From: Pseudocercospora fijiensis CIRAD86
Taxonomy: Eukaryota > Ascomycota > Dothideomycetes > Mycosphaerellales > Mycosphaerellaceae
Reading direction: 5' to 3'
Length of the DNA stretch: 64,000 nt
NCBI RefSeq assembly: GCF_000340215.1
Contig: NW_006921532.1
Span: 9,639,172 to 9,703,171 of the forward strand
Shown here in pieces: positions 42,860 through 52,868 of this stretch. Made by a program: the position numbers and the translations under genes. Each line of letters starts with the position of its first letter. The stretch's first letter is position 1. The notes under the pieces were generated by a model. It was not told the origin of the DNA, made no database searches, and saw only the letters and a program-made list of their open reading frames with translations.

Positions 42860-44712
42860 AGGGCGGAGAGGGTAGTAGAACGCGTTGTTTCGAGGTACTA
42901 CGAATTAGTAGCTAAATCGGATAATAAGAAGGTTAGTATTCGAGCGCTTTATAAGAGTAAGAAAGCAACTCGCCTATATTCTTATATCTACTAGCGGTTA
43001 AGAGGCTGTAGGTCGCTATTTAGTCGTCTATTAACTAACACTAAATTAGACGAGTCTTAAGAGATAGCGCTAGCGGATTATTGTCGAAAGAGGGACGAAA
43101 TAGATATATTCTTACTAGTGCCGCTAATTACCGTTATAGCGATAGATATGCTAGTAAGCCTACTACTAGAAGGTATATCGAAGGATATAATACCGCCATT
43201 TAGTATAGATTAGGCGGACCGCTTTCTAAAGCGCTATAGACTTAGTAAGGTCAAGTTTAAACCGATTAAGGTATAGTAGAAGGAAGCTTACGACCCTTCT
43301 ACGATAAGGAGCTAGTTTAACCGGTTTAAGGCGATAATAAAGCGACTAGATATAAAGCCGCGGAATGTATAGAATTTCGATAAAACTAGCTTCCGGATTG
43401 GAATTAGTAGTAACGAGTATATCGTTATAATAGATACGAAGTAGCGCGTCTAGACCGAATATAATAGCAACCGTACGTATATAACAGTCGTCGAGACCGT
43501 AAACGCGTTTAGTAAGGTAGTAGATTATTAGTTAATCGTTAAAGGTGTAATAGTCTAAGAACGGTAGGTACCGAAGGAAGGTAAGTCTATTACTGCTGCT
43601 ATTGCTACTTCCGAGTCTAAGTCCACTTCCGAGGTAACGATACCTACTAACTATACTATTAGGCAAGGACAACTTCTTAATTACTGTTAACGAGTCTGGA
43701 TATATAACCGACGATACTATAATATATTATATCCGCTAGTTTAAGCGAAAGACGAGGCCTAAAGATCTAAACGAGTAGAGGGTATTATTATACGACAATT
43801 ACGGCTCCTACTACTTTAAGGAATTTGCAGCCTTTGCAAAGCGGTATAGGATTCAATTATAGGGCCTATAACTATATACTTTACACTTTATGCAGCCTTT
43901 AGATGTAGTCCTATTTTAGGTGTATAAGCTAAGGCATAGGCAAGCGGTACTAGAGGCTATATACCGTAGTGTTAGTAAATTCGGAATACCTAAGTTTGTT
44001 AAGGCACTCTTAGCTATTCGGGCTAAGACATTTACTTTATATAATATAAGGGCGGCATTCCGGAAGACAGGCATATTCCTAATTAATAGGGAGGTCCCTT
44101 ATAAGTATATTCGAGATTAGTATAGGGCTACTAACTATAATTAGAACTAGCAAGCAATTAAGAGCGAGTTAGTATAGGAAGAAGCCCGGTATAATAAATC
44201 GCTAGTAATAGCCGATATAGCTTAGTAGGAGTATATCGTATCGGTTAAGCAATAACGTTCCGCGGAGCCTACTATTATCGATCTAGAAGGCTAGTCGTAC
44301 GCTAATAGTCGCTACTACCTCGGGGATCTCGAAAACTTAATTACTTAGGGCATGCTATCGTTACTACCTCTACTACCTTAGCGAACGCCGACCCCCGAAT
44401 TGCCGCAATAGCTCCTAGGTACTACTACTAGCCCTCGTACGATTAAGGCATCTCGTAGTGCTATACAAGCTCGTAAGGACTTCCGACGGTCTTATCTAAA
44501 ACTAGCCCCGTATAGTATCGATCCTATATTACTATCGTTTAACCTATTTTCTTCGTTACCTATAAAGCGAGTAGAAGAGGCCTATAATATATTAGTTAAC
44601 GCGGCTATCTATAAGGGTAAAGAATATAAGCGTAAATACTAATCTACGAGTATTGTTAAGCGAGCAAAGAAGCGGCAGAAGGAACAGCCTAATTGGCTTA
44701 TTCGAGCAGGTG
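42860..44712 (+). pseudogene. Pogo/Fot1-type transposase relic, 5' part
   Basis: A degraded DDE_1 transposase with stops almost only TAG/TAA. Blocks: an N-terminal HTH/CENP-B-like part (EIALADYCRKRDEID), then RNVQNFDKTSFRIGI, the first catalytic Asp block (usually N-x-D-E-T-G-F), then after a frame change a QPLDVVLFQVYK block (usual PLDVxVF) and IRAAFRKTGIFLINREV near the C-terminal end of the domain. The frame changes once between about 43400 and 43900 (codons at 3n+2 before, 3n after), so there is an indel in addition to RIP. The frame is cut by the gypsy insertion at 44712. Confidence 0.75.
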
Positions 44713-45058
44713 TGTTACAGATCTGATTAGTTAGAGTCCTTACATAATCTTAGAGCGACGCCAAGACTAGTAGGCTGAGCTGTCGCTCTATCTTACTAGG
44801 AGCGACAGGAGCGGTCGAGAGCGATAGCGTCGCTTACGTCGCTTACGACTATAGACAAGATGTCTCCTTTGTATTTAGGAACGCCGGAATGCCCTTATAG
44901 CTCGAGGCGTTCAACTCATATTACTTACTTACTGATTGGAATTACCTTTATACCAATTATTCTATCTCTGCCTCCCGCTTGTATTAGCCTCTCTAAAGAA
45001 GCCTCGGCTTGCACGTGATAAGAAGTCACTTAACGATCTGTCGCGAGTAACCGTAACA
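44713..45058 (+). repeat. 5' LTR of gypsy copy 1 (346 bp)
   Basis: Starts TGTTACAG, ends GTAACA (6-bp inverted ends). It keeps several CA/TG steps (TACATAATC, GCCAAG, GCTGAGCTGTCG) that are TA in the 3' LTR. It is followed by CTTTAAACGCCC rather than a TGG-type primer-binding site. Confidence 0.95.
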
Positions 45059-45179
45059 CTTTAAACGCCCTTAGGATAAGTGCCTTATTATAAGTCGGAA
45101 GGGGAACTCCCGCCCCTAGCGAGACAGGCAGTACTCGACGTACTACCTCTAGTGCTAGTAATACACTCGGAACCTATAC

Positions 45180-46600
45180 CGGAAACGATTCTCTCAAGAT
45201 CGGAAAGCTAGACTTTTATTACGGCGACCGAGACAAGTTCGATACCTAGGTTAGCTAGATGGATATGTATTTCATATTCAACTAGGTTTAAGATAACTTA
45301 AAGCTAGTCTTCGTAACGACGTTTATGCGAGGCAGGGCTTAGCATTAGGTTAAACTATTTCTTAAGACCTATCTAGATAGCAACGGGACCGACAATTCGG
45401 ATAGAATCTTCGCAAGCTACGAAAATCTTAAGCATACGATAAAGAAGGTCTTTAGATCTTCTAACGAAGTTGCTACCGCAGTTAGGGTTATCTAACATTT
45501 AACTTAGAAGGGGTTATATGCCGATTACGCCGCTAAATTTTAGGAATACGCCTAACTTACGGATTGGGACGACGAAGCTCTTATAATAATATATCGGCGA
45601 GGTCTTAAGGACAACGTTAAAGACGAGCTTATACGCGACGGTAGAAAAATGGATAATATAGGAACATTAGTTAAGGTTACGATCGATCTCGACGATAGGC
45701 TCTACGAACGAGCTTTAGAACGACGTTATAATTCTAAGACTTCTAGAAAAGCTAGTTATACTCCTAGATACGATAATAGACGAAACTATAGTACCTACGA
45801 TAAACTAAAAGGGAACAACTACTACGGTACGCAACTAATAGAGCTAGACGCTACCTAGAAGGGTCGAGCAATTAAAGGAAGAAAAGGCAAGAGTTCGCCT
45901 AAGAAAGTAGGAAGATTAACTTACTATACGTATAGCAAGGAAGGCTACATAGTACGGAACTGCCGCGGCAAGAATATAGTGCGACGCGAACAGTTTAATA
46001 TAATACAACGAAAGGACTCGGGTAGAGAAGGCCACCGAATAGTAGTAGAGCTATACTCTATTAATAACGCGCCGAGGACCTACGCAGAGGTCGTAAAGGA
46101 AGAGCTACGACAAATCTATATAATAGCATAACGATAAGAACCCGTATATAGAGCCCTTTACTAGAGATTCTATTACGACGACTAATGCTAAATTTATTAT
46201 TCTGCTAAAGTAGAAGCAGGATTCTTCCCTTAGATTAGGCGACTTATACGAGAAGATGCGAAATCCTAGTTAGAAGAAGAAACGATTAATAAATCTTGCT
46301 TAGATACCGACGATAAAGAAAACCGAGATCCGGAAGCTTTATTCCCTCCCGGGGAGGAGTTGGGAGCTATCCTAGAAGTACCGGAGTCCCCTTAGCAAGA
46401 GGAGGAACAGCAAGAAGATTCAAAAGGAAGTCTAGATACCGAGGAAGAAACTACGAATAAAGAGAGTAAAGACGAATTCGGGATTAACGACGATACGATC
46501 CTTACATTTACAATAGATACACCTATAGCAGCGCGAACAATCGCCTTACATCTAGTACGCAAATACGAGGAAATATTTCCAAAGGTTAACGGACAACGGA
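45180..46600 (+). pseudogene. gag relic with zinc knuckle
   Basis: Degraded Gag. Part of the frame is open (45649-45855), encoding a basic Arg/Tyr-rich segment (LYERALERRYNSKTSRKASY). About 45918-45963 keeps the spacing of a CCHC zinc knuckle, but two Cys and the His now read Tyr (YYTYSKEGYIVRNC). TGC/TGT to TAC/TAT and CAC to TAC are what RIP makes. An acidic region follows before pol. Gag uses codons at 3n+1 and pol at 3n, so pol lies in a different frame. Confidence 0.75.
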
Positions 46601-49600
46601 AGGTCGATCCTATCTAATTTAATTATTTCTAGATAAGCTTACGGGCAAAATTCTAGAATTACCCCCAGATACCTATAGACTATACGTACTATAACTTCAT
46701 TACGGAGCGAGTACCGATAGGAAGCACAATTACGCCCTACGGATACGTCCTACCCGACGAAAGGACGATTATTACTTAAGATATACGTTAGACGGTCTAG
46801 CGATTAAATTAGCAATACCGAAAGGCTATAGCAGCGCAGGGACGGGATGTATATAACGATACCCTCGAGGAAAAATTATATACCGAAGAAGCACGAACGG
46901 TAGGACTACGGATCCGTAACTAGTTAGAATAACGTTAGGCTACTAATTAGTCGGGAAACGGACCAACTCTCTAGATTAGAGCGTTCTAAGAGAGTTCCTT
47001 AATACCGAAAGCGCTTAAGTATTAACAGTAGTCTTCCGCACAAAAGTTATCGTTAACGGGCACCCGACGAGTGTATTAATAGATTCCGGAGCGAGCGGGA
47101 ACTTTGCCTCCGAATCATTCGTTAAAAGCCGAAGGATCGTAACCCGAAGCAGAAGAGAAGGAGCGTATAAACTTATAGCAGTAGATAGGTTACCGCTACC
47201 TAGTATAGAACGAGAAACGATACCGTTACTACTAGCTATCTAACAGCACTACGAGGAAATTGTCTTAGATGTTACTAACATAGCCAGTTATAACATTGTA
47301 TTAGGCATACCTTAGTTAAGAAAGTATAACCCGGTCGTAGACTAGAGAAAAGGAGTACTTACATTTAAGGAATGCGACTATATAATCGGCATTCAACCTA
47401 TATAGCGGCAGCGTTCGTAGGCAGATGAGATTAACAAACGCAGGGCGACTCGTAAGACGTTTGCGTCGATAGGAATTACGGAGAACCGTATTCAACCCGG
47501 ATCGATACTACCGTTAGGTTAGGAGGGTTATAATAATAATTACGGGAAGGATAGAAGTTATACACTATCGAAGAATAAAACTAGAATCTCGGACCTAGAC
47601 ATTCCTAAAGAGTATACTAAGTGGAAGCGACTCTTTAAAGAGGAGAGAGGCAAGGCAGCCTTACCTAAATACCAACTATAGGATTATAAGATACACTTAT
47701 AGCCTAGGAAAGAGCCTCTATAGGGACCCTTATACGCAATGTCTAAGAAAGAGCTCAAAACCCTAGACAAGTAGCTAAAAGAGAAATTAGAAAAAGGCTA
47801 GATACGGAAGTCGACATCCTCGGCAGCCTTACTAGTAATGTTCGTTCCGAAAGCCGGATTAGACGAAGGACGGCTAGTAGTCGATTTTAGACGACTTAAC
47901 GACATTACAATTAAGAATCGGTACCTACTACCGAACATCGAAGAAATGCAAGACCGATTAACTAGATTAGACTAGTATACGAAGATTAACCTACGCGATG
48001 CGTTTTACGCAATACGTATAGCAGCTAGATACGAATAGATAACAGCATTCCGAACAAGATATAGGCTTTACGAATTCTTAGTTATGCCTATAGGACTTAT
48101 AAATGCCCTAGCGTTATATTAAGACCTTGTAAACGAAGTCCTCCGAGACCTTCTAGATATATGCGTTATCGCATATATAGACGATATCTTAGTCTATACT
48201 AAAGGAGCTCTCGCGGACTATATACGAATAGTATAGGACGCCTTCGAACGATTTACTCAAGTAGGATTTAAGACTATACCTAAGAAATGCGAATTCTATA
48301 AGAAGGAAGTCAAATTCCTAGGATTTATTATTAGCACTATAGGAATTAGGATCGATCTAGAAAAAACCAAGTCAATATAGGAATAGCTAACGCCTATATA
48401 CGTTAAAGACGTACAATCATTCTTAGGATTAGCTAACTATAACAGGAAATTCATCGAGGGCTATTCTAAGACAGCGGCATCCCTTACGGAGCTTACGAAG
48501 AAAGATAAGAAATAGAACTAGAGTACGAAGGAAGACGAAGCGTTTAGGCAGCTAAAGAAGTAATGCGTTTCTACGCTAACGCTACGATTATTCGATAGGA
48601 GTAAGGCGGTCTAGATAGAAACAGACGCGTCGGATAGGGCTATAGGAGCATGCCTTATATAGGAGCATAACGGGAAACGACACCCGGTAGCCTATTACTC
48701 GAGAAAGATATCACCCGCGGAACAGAACTACGATATCTATAATAAGGAGCTACTTGCAATAGTTGCATTACTATAATACTAGCGAGTATACGCGGAAGGA
48801 GCACCAAGTCTTACGATTCTTTCTAATTATAAGAATCTAACTTACTTTACTACGACTAAAGTACTAACCCGAAGACAGGCCCGCTAGTCGGAGCTACTAG
48901 GGTAGTACAAGTTCGAAATCCGCTATACCCTAGGACGCGAGAACGGACGAGCCGACGCACTAAGCCGCCGTAGCGACTATATAGAGGGTCACGAACTAGT
49001 ATAGCAGCAGATATTAAAAGCAAACCAAGACGGAAGCCTTAGTGCTAATACAAAAGAATTCAACTATATTATACGAGTTCTTTAGGATATAGAAGAACAG
49101 TTCCCAATCGAACATAGGAAATACTAAGTACCTAAGGAACGAGTTACAGAGTATATACGACAACACTACGACGGACTAGAAAATAGACACCTTAGAGTTT
49201 CAAAAACAATAGAACTAGTTAAGCGAAGCTTCGGATTCCCACACATACGATAACGAGTTCTAGAATATATTAAGAAATGTCCACAATATTAGCGTAACAA
49301 GGCTAATAGACACGCTAGATATAGACATATCCAATTTAGGACGCTACTAGATAAACTATAGGACGAGGTTACAATAGACTTTATTACGAAACTACCGAAG
49401 TCTAAGGATCCGGTTACAGGACATAGCTACGACATAATACTTATTATAGTCGATAGGCTTACGAAATACGCACACTTCATTCCTACTAACGAAGCAAGCA
49501 CGGTAGAGCAACTCGGATACCTCGTACTAGATAGACTTGTACGATACCACGGATTTCTAAAGACCTATATTACGGATAGAGACAAGCTCTTTACATTAAA

Positions 49601-50411
49601 CTACTAGAAGACGCTTACAGCGACACTTAGAATTAAGCACAAGCTATTAACGGTATACTATCTATAGACAGACGGCTAAACGGAAGTTAAGAATCAGGCC
49701 TTAGAGGTATACTTACGGCACTACGTTAATTACGCACAAAACAATTAGGCATCGCTACTGCCTATAGCACAGCTTGCACTAAACAACCAACAATCTAAGA
49801 CTACGAAAGAGACACTATTCTTCGCTAATTTTAGGAAACATCCGCAGCTGTTCGGGGAATAGTATTTATAGCATCTATACGCGGATAAAGCGATAGTCGC
49901 TTTAGAAGACTTGAAGCAGGTGCATAAAGAATTGTAAAGGGCAATTGCCGAGTCTTAAGAGAAGATTACGGGACTATATAATGCTAAACGAAAAATAGCA
50001 CCTTAGCTAAAAAAGGGGGATAAGGTCTACCTCCTAATAAAGAATCTAAAAACCCGGAGATCGACTAAGAAACTAGACTACGTTAAAGTCGGGCTATTTC
50101 TAATTGATAAGCCTAAAGGACTAGTTAATTACCGACTCAAACTACCGGACGACGCGAAAATCTACCCAGTATTCTATATCTCTATGCTAGAACCTACAGA
50201 CGCCAAAACACCGTATTAAGAAACATTTCACTTCCAACCTAAGGAAGAAAACGAGTTTAAAGTCGAAAAGATCCTAGATTAGTAAGGTCAGAAATACCTT
50301 ATTAAATGGAAAGGATACCTACATTTAGAAAACACCTAGGAACCAAAAGAAAACCTACAGAACTGTTAGTAGATAATTAAAAATTTTCAAAACCGAACAA
50401 AAAAGAAATAA
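46600..50411 (+). pseudogene. pol relic: protease, RT, RNase H, integrase, chromodomain
   Basis: One frame (codons at positions 3n) can be followed for 3.8 kb with only RIP-type stops. Protease: LIDSGASGNF near 47080. Reverse transcriptase: VDFRRLND near 47880 and AYIDDILVY at 48171. RNase H: ETDASD near 48620. Integrase: VDRLTKYAHFIP near 49452, ITDRDKLF near 49570 and TDG*TE near 49668. Chromodomain: YLIKWKGYLHLE near 50295. It ends at a TAA at 50409-50411. Chromodomain integrases steer insertion toward heterochromatin by binding methylated histone H3 (family knowledge), consistent with nesting in an older repeat. Confidence 0.9.
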
Positions 50412-50490
50412 CTAGTATAGGAATTGAACCTACGACCTCTTAGACCCTATCGATTATAGCGCCTTAGAGTTCTTAACGACCTAGGGCAGT
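50404..50490 (-). pseudogene. tRNA-like fossil, possibly Leu/Ser type
   Basis: Read on the minus strand, the segment contains GGTCGTTAAG ... CTAAGGCGC, like the D-arm of a long-variable-arm tRNA, and GGTTCAATTCC, which fits the B box (GGTTCRANNCC) perfectly, at a suitable distance. The acceptor stem does not pair well and the anticodon stem is broken, as expected after RIP. It lies just past the pol stop. It could be a captured tRNA gene, or part of the element used for expression or priming; the assignment is tentative. Confidence 0.35.
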
Positions 50491-50639
50491 ATAGCTCGAG
50501 GAGCGGGGACTCTAATAGCATACCTAGCAACTATGTCTTTTGTAGCTAAGAATCATACTACTAGACTAACTAGCTAGAAGATGAAATAGATAGGAAACAT
50601 TAAAAATATATACCTTTAGGATACTAGACTCTCGGCACT

Positions 50640-51119
50640 CCTACTAGGAATTTCAGAGGTAGGCTAGGACGTCCTATCTAGACGACTCTAGTTATAAGGC
50701 GACATCTATAATCGGCTATCTAGGGGAAACGGCTCGTTAGTAGGCAACGAGAATATTATCGGCTCTATAGGCGAAGAATCTAGCTCTCTTTCGAGCTCCT
50801 CCGCCTATTAAATAGAGGCTTCCTCTACCTTAAGAGCTTATACCTCCCGATCTTCCTTTATACGTAGCGACTTACGTAAGCGACGGACCTTTGCGCGATG
50901 CTCGAAAAGCTTCCGCGTAAGGAGGTCTTCCTCCTCTTCGGCCGCTTCGAGATCTTTAGCTATCTTTAGGCGCGCCTTCCGGATTTTTTCATACTCTATA
51001 CGAGTAACTTGCATATTATAGGACTAGCCGTATAGGGCGCACTCGGAGTAGCGGCCGGAACGGAGATCGACTTTATAGGATTTATCGGCCTATTCGCAAT
51101 AAAAGTAGCGGATCGGCAT
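50640..51119 (-). pseudogene. Antisense coding relic: Zn2Cys6-like motif plus probable coiled coil
   Basis: Between pol and the 3' LTR, the minus strand holds a frame of 150 or so codons broken only by TAG/TAA. It starts MPIRYFYCE near 51119. If Tyr encoded by TAC/TAT is allowed for lost Cys (TGC/TGT), the spacing is exactly C-X2-C-X6-C-X8-C-X2-C-X6-C, that of a Zn(II)2Cys6 cluster; two of the six still read Cys (YFYCE and YSECA). A strongly charged, Leu/Arg/Glu-rich helix follows (ARLKIAKDLEAAEEEED, EHRAKVRRLRKSL), a likely coiled coil. I recall similar hypothetical proteins being common in fungal repeats but know no function. Confidence 0.6.
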
Positions 51120-51249
51120 TTCGAGGCAGTCGGTAAGGATATTATTTACGATATTTTCCTTACGCTAACGAGAAGACAAGTCCTTTAATAACTTTAGCAT
51201 AGCAAAGAAGTTAGAATTAGAAAGTTCCGGAATAAGGGACTATCCCGCT

Positions 51250-51260
51250 TAAGGAGGGGG
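51250..51260 (+). other. Polypurine tract of gypsy copy 1
   Basis: AAGGAGGGGGA sits four bases before the 3' LTR, where plus-strand DNA priming occurs in LTR retrotransposons. Confidence 0.75.
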
Positions 51261-51264
51261 ATAG

Positions 51265-51610
51265 TGTTACGGATCTAATTAGTTAGAGTCCTTATATAAT
51301 CTTAGAGCGACGCTAAGACTAGTAGGCTAAGCTATCGCTCTATCTTACTAGGAGCGACAGGAGCGGTCGAGAGCGATAGCGTCGCTTACGTCGCTCACGA
51401 CTATAGACAAGATGTCTCCTTTATATTTAGGAACGCCGGAATGCCCTTATAGCTCGAGGCGTTTAACTTATATTACTTACTCACTAATTGGAATTACCTT
51501 TATACCAATTATTCTGTCTCTGCCTCCCGCTTATATTAGCCTCTCTAAAGAAGCCTCGGCTTATACGTAATAAGAAGTCACTTAACGATCTGTCGCGAGT
51601 AACCGTAACA
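51265..51610 (+). repeat. 3' LTR of gypsy copy 1 (346 bp)
   Basis: Same length as the 5' LTR. Differences are mostly C-to-T or G-to-A at CA/TG steps (CTGATTAG to CTAATTAG, TACATAATC to TATATAATC, GCTGTCG to GCTATCG). Followed directly by AGGTG, the target duplication. Confidence 0.95.
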
Positions 51611-51615
51611 AGGTG

Positions 51616-52440
51616 CTATCGAGGCAAATAAACTACGCTTATAACTTACTTAGCAAGATAAGGATATAGCTAACAATAGGTACTAGAAGATGCTCCGCGA
51701 GGCGAAGGGTACTTATAATAGGGCGCGCTACTATCGATTAAAGTATAGTAAGGCCTTCTATGTTATATTTAACAATAATAGTAAGACTAAGTAGATAGAC
51801 GTTAAGTTACAGTCTAACGATAAGCTACTACGATACGTCTTCGATAAGCGCCTTCTTACTACCGACAATACCTCTATCTTAAAGAAGACTAGTAATCTAT
51901 ACGCCGACATTCTTAGCAATTATAAGCGATATACTTATACGTCTAAGAACGGCGAAATTATATATATATAGAGCCTAATAATAACACTATGTTTACCGAC
52001 TCGTACCTACGATTACGAAGGTAATAGCGACCTTCTAATATAAACTAACGTTAAGACTAAGCGGCGGTTAAATAGCCTATTCGCGTAAGAGCCTAATACT
52101 CGACTTAACTAGTTATAATAAGACGAGGCGCTACTTAACGAAGATACTATATATACTAATATTTAGCCTTACTTAGTATATCCTCGCCGCCGCTACGAGT
52201 TAGTATAGCGAAAGCGCTATTTCTACGAGCCTCCGAAGAAAACTAGCCGCTATCGAGGCGAGGTCGCTAGTAGTAAGAACAACCCTATTAAGCTAGAGGA
52301 GGTAGATAGTAGATATAGTAGTTAGTTATTTACTTAATAAGAAGAGGTAGCAGTTATATAATAGACATATAGGCCGATATATAAAGTAATCGATTATATA
52401 GTAGACTCGAGGTTTGCTAAGAGGCCGGATTAAGGTCTTA
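51616..52440 (+). pseudogene. Pogo/Fot1-type transposase relic, 3' part
   Basis: Continuation of the interrupted frame: G at 44712 joined to CT at 51616-51617 restores codon GCT and the frame stays open apart from TAG/TAA. The part encodes a charged C-terminal extension (REAKGTYNRARYYRLKYSKA, RYVFDKRLLTTDN). No known domain was recognised in it. Confidence 0.55.
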
Positions 52441-52544
52441 TAGTCGCAATTTAGTTACTAATATACCGAAAATCTACTGTTTCTTGTCTCTTATTCTACT
52501 TATATTTAGTCTCCTATTATATGTGCTCTACAACATTGCTGTCG

Positions 52545-52593
52545 TCGAGTTTTACGTATAGCCTACTAAGAAAAAGCGATTTTACGTATGGCT
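52545..52593 (-). repeat. Right terminal inverted repeat (49 bp)
   Basis: Reverse-complement partner of 42516-42564; ends ACGTATGGCT next to normal DNA. Confidence 0.85.
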
Positions 52594-52868
52594 TGAATCC
52601 CCGAGCCCAGGGCGAGGGGTGGAGTGGCTGACGCAACCCCGGATAGGCTGCCACAAAGAAGATTTCTCAGGCATCGTCTTCAGGCATCAAGAGGTCCCTG
52701 CAGCCGCACGCGCTAGTTCTATTCTAGCTGGCTCGGCGGGGCAAGTGCTCGAAAAAAGTTGCAGCACAGCAGGAAAGAGCCACCGAGCCACCGCTTCTGG
52801 CAATATCGCAATCTACAATTTCTTTCTTTTGTTTGTGCTGTTACTATACTGTAATCACATCCGGCAGC
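52594..52868. promoter_or_regulatory. Short KAP123 5' region next to the transposon
   Basis: Only 275 bp of non-RIP DNA separate the transposon end from the KAP123 start codon. This must hold the promoter and 5' UTR, or the promoter extends into the element. It ends in a T-rich stretch (52819-52850). Confidence 0.5.

Larger units (their letters stand above)
44713..51610 (+). mobile_element. Complete Ty3/gypsy chromovirus-type LTR retrotransposon, RIP-degraded
   Basis: Two 346-bp LTRs (TGTTAC ... GTAACA) bound a 6.2-kb interior. A perfect 5-bp duplication AGGTG flanks it (44708-44712 and 51611-51615). Order inside: gag with zinc knuckle, then protease, reverse transcriptase, RNase H, integrase and chromodomain in one frame; then a tRNA-like fossil, an antisense coding relic, a purine-rich tract and the 3' LTR. 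The order RT-RNase H-integrase plus chromodomain identifies the chromovirus branch. All reading frames are broken by TAG/TAA, so it is not autonomous. A second copy begins at 61209. Confidence 0.92.
42516..52593. mobile_element. Pogo/Fot1-like DNA transposon, split by a nested gypsy element
   Basis: The outermost sequences are inverted repeats of 49 bp starting AGCCATACGTAAAATCGC. Without the nested LTR element (44713-51610) and one copy of its AGGTG duplication, the transposon is about 3.2 kb. It encodes a DDE transposase relic of the Tc1-mariner/pogo type. The whole element is RIP-degraded. No clean TA duplication is visible at the outer ends (CT on the left, TG on the right), so the terminal bases may have changed. 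Confidence 0.8.

Noticed and set aside
43920..44120. Stand-alone 66-aa gene
   Set aside because: It is a fragment of the RIP-damaged pogo-type transposase, not an independent gene.
45649..45858. Stand-alone 69-aa gene
   Set aside because: It is an open stretch of the gypsy gag relic.
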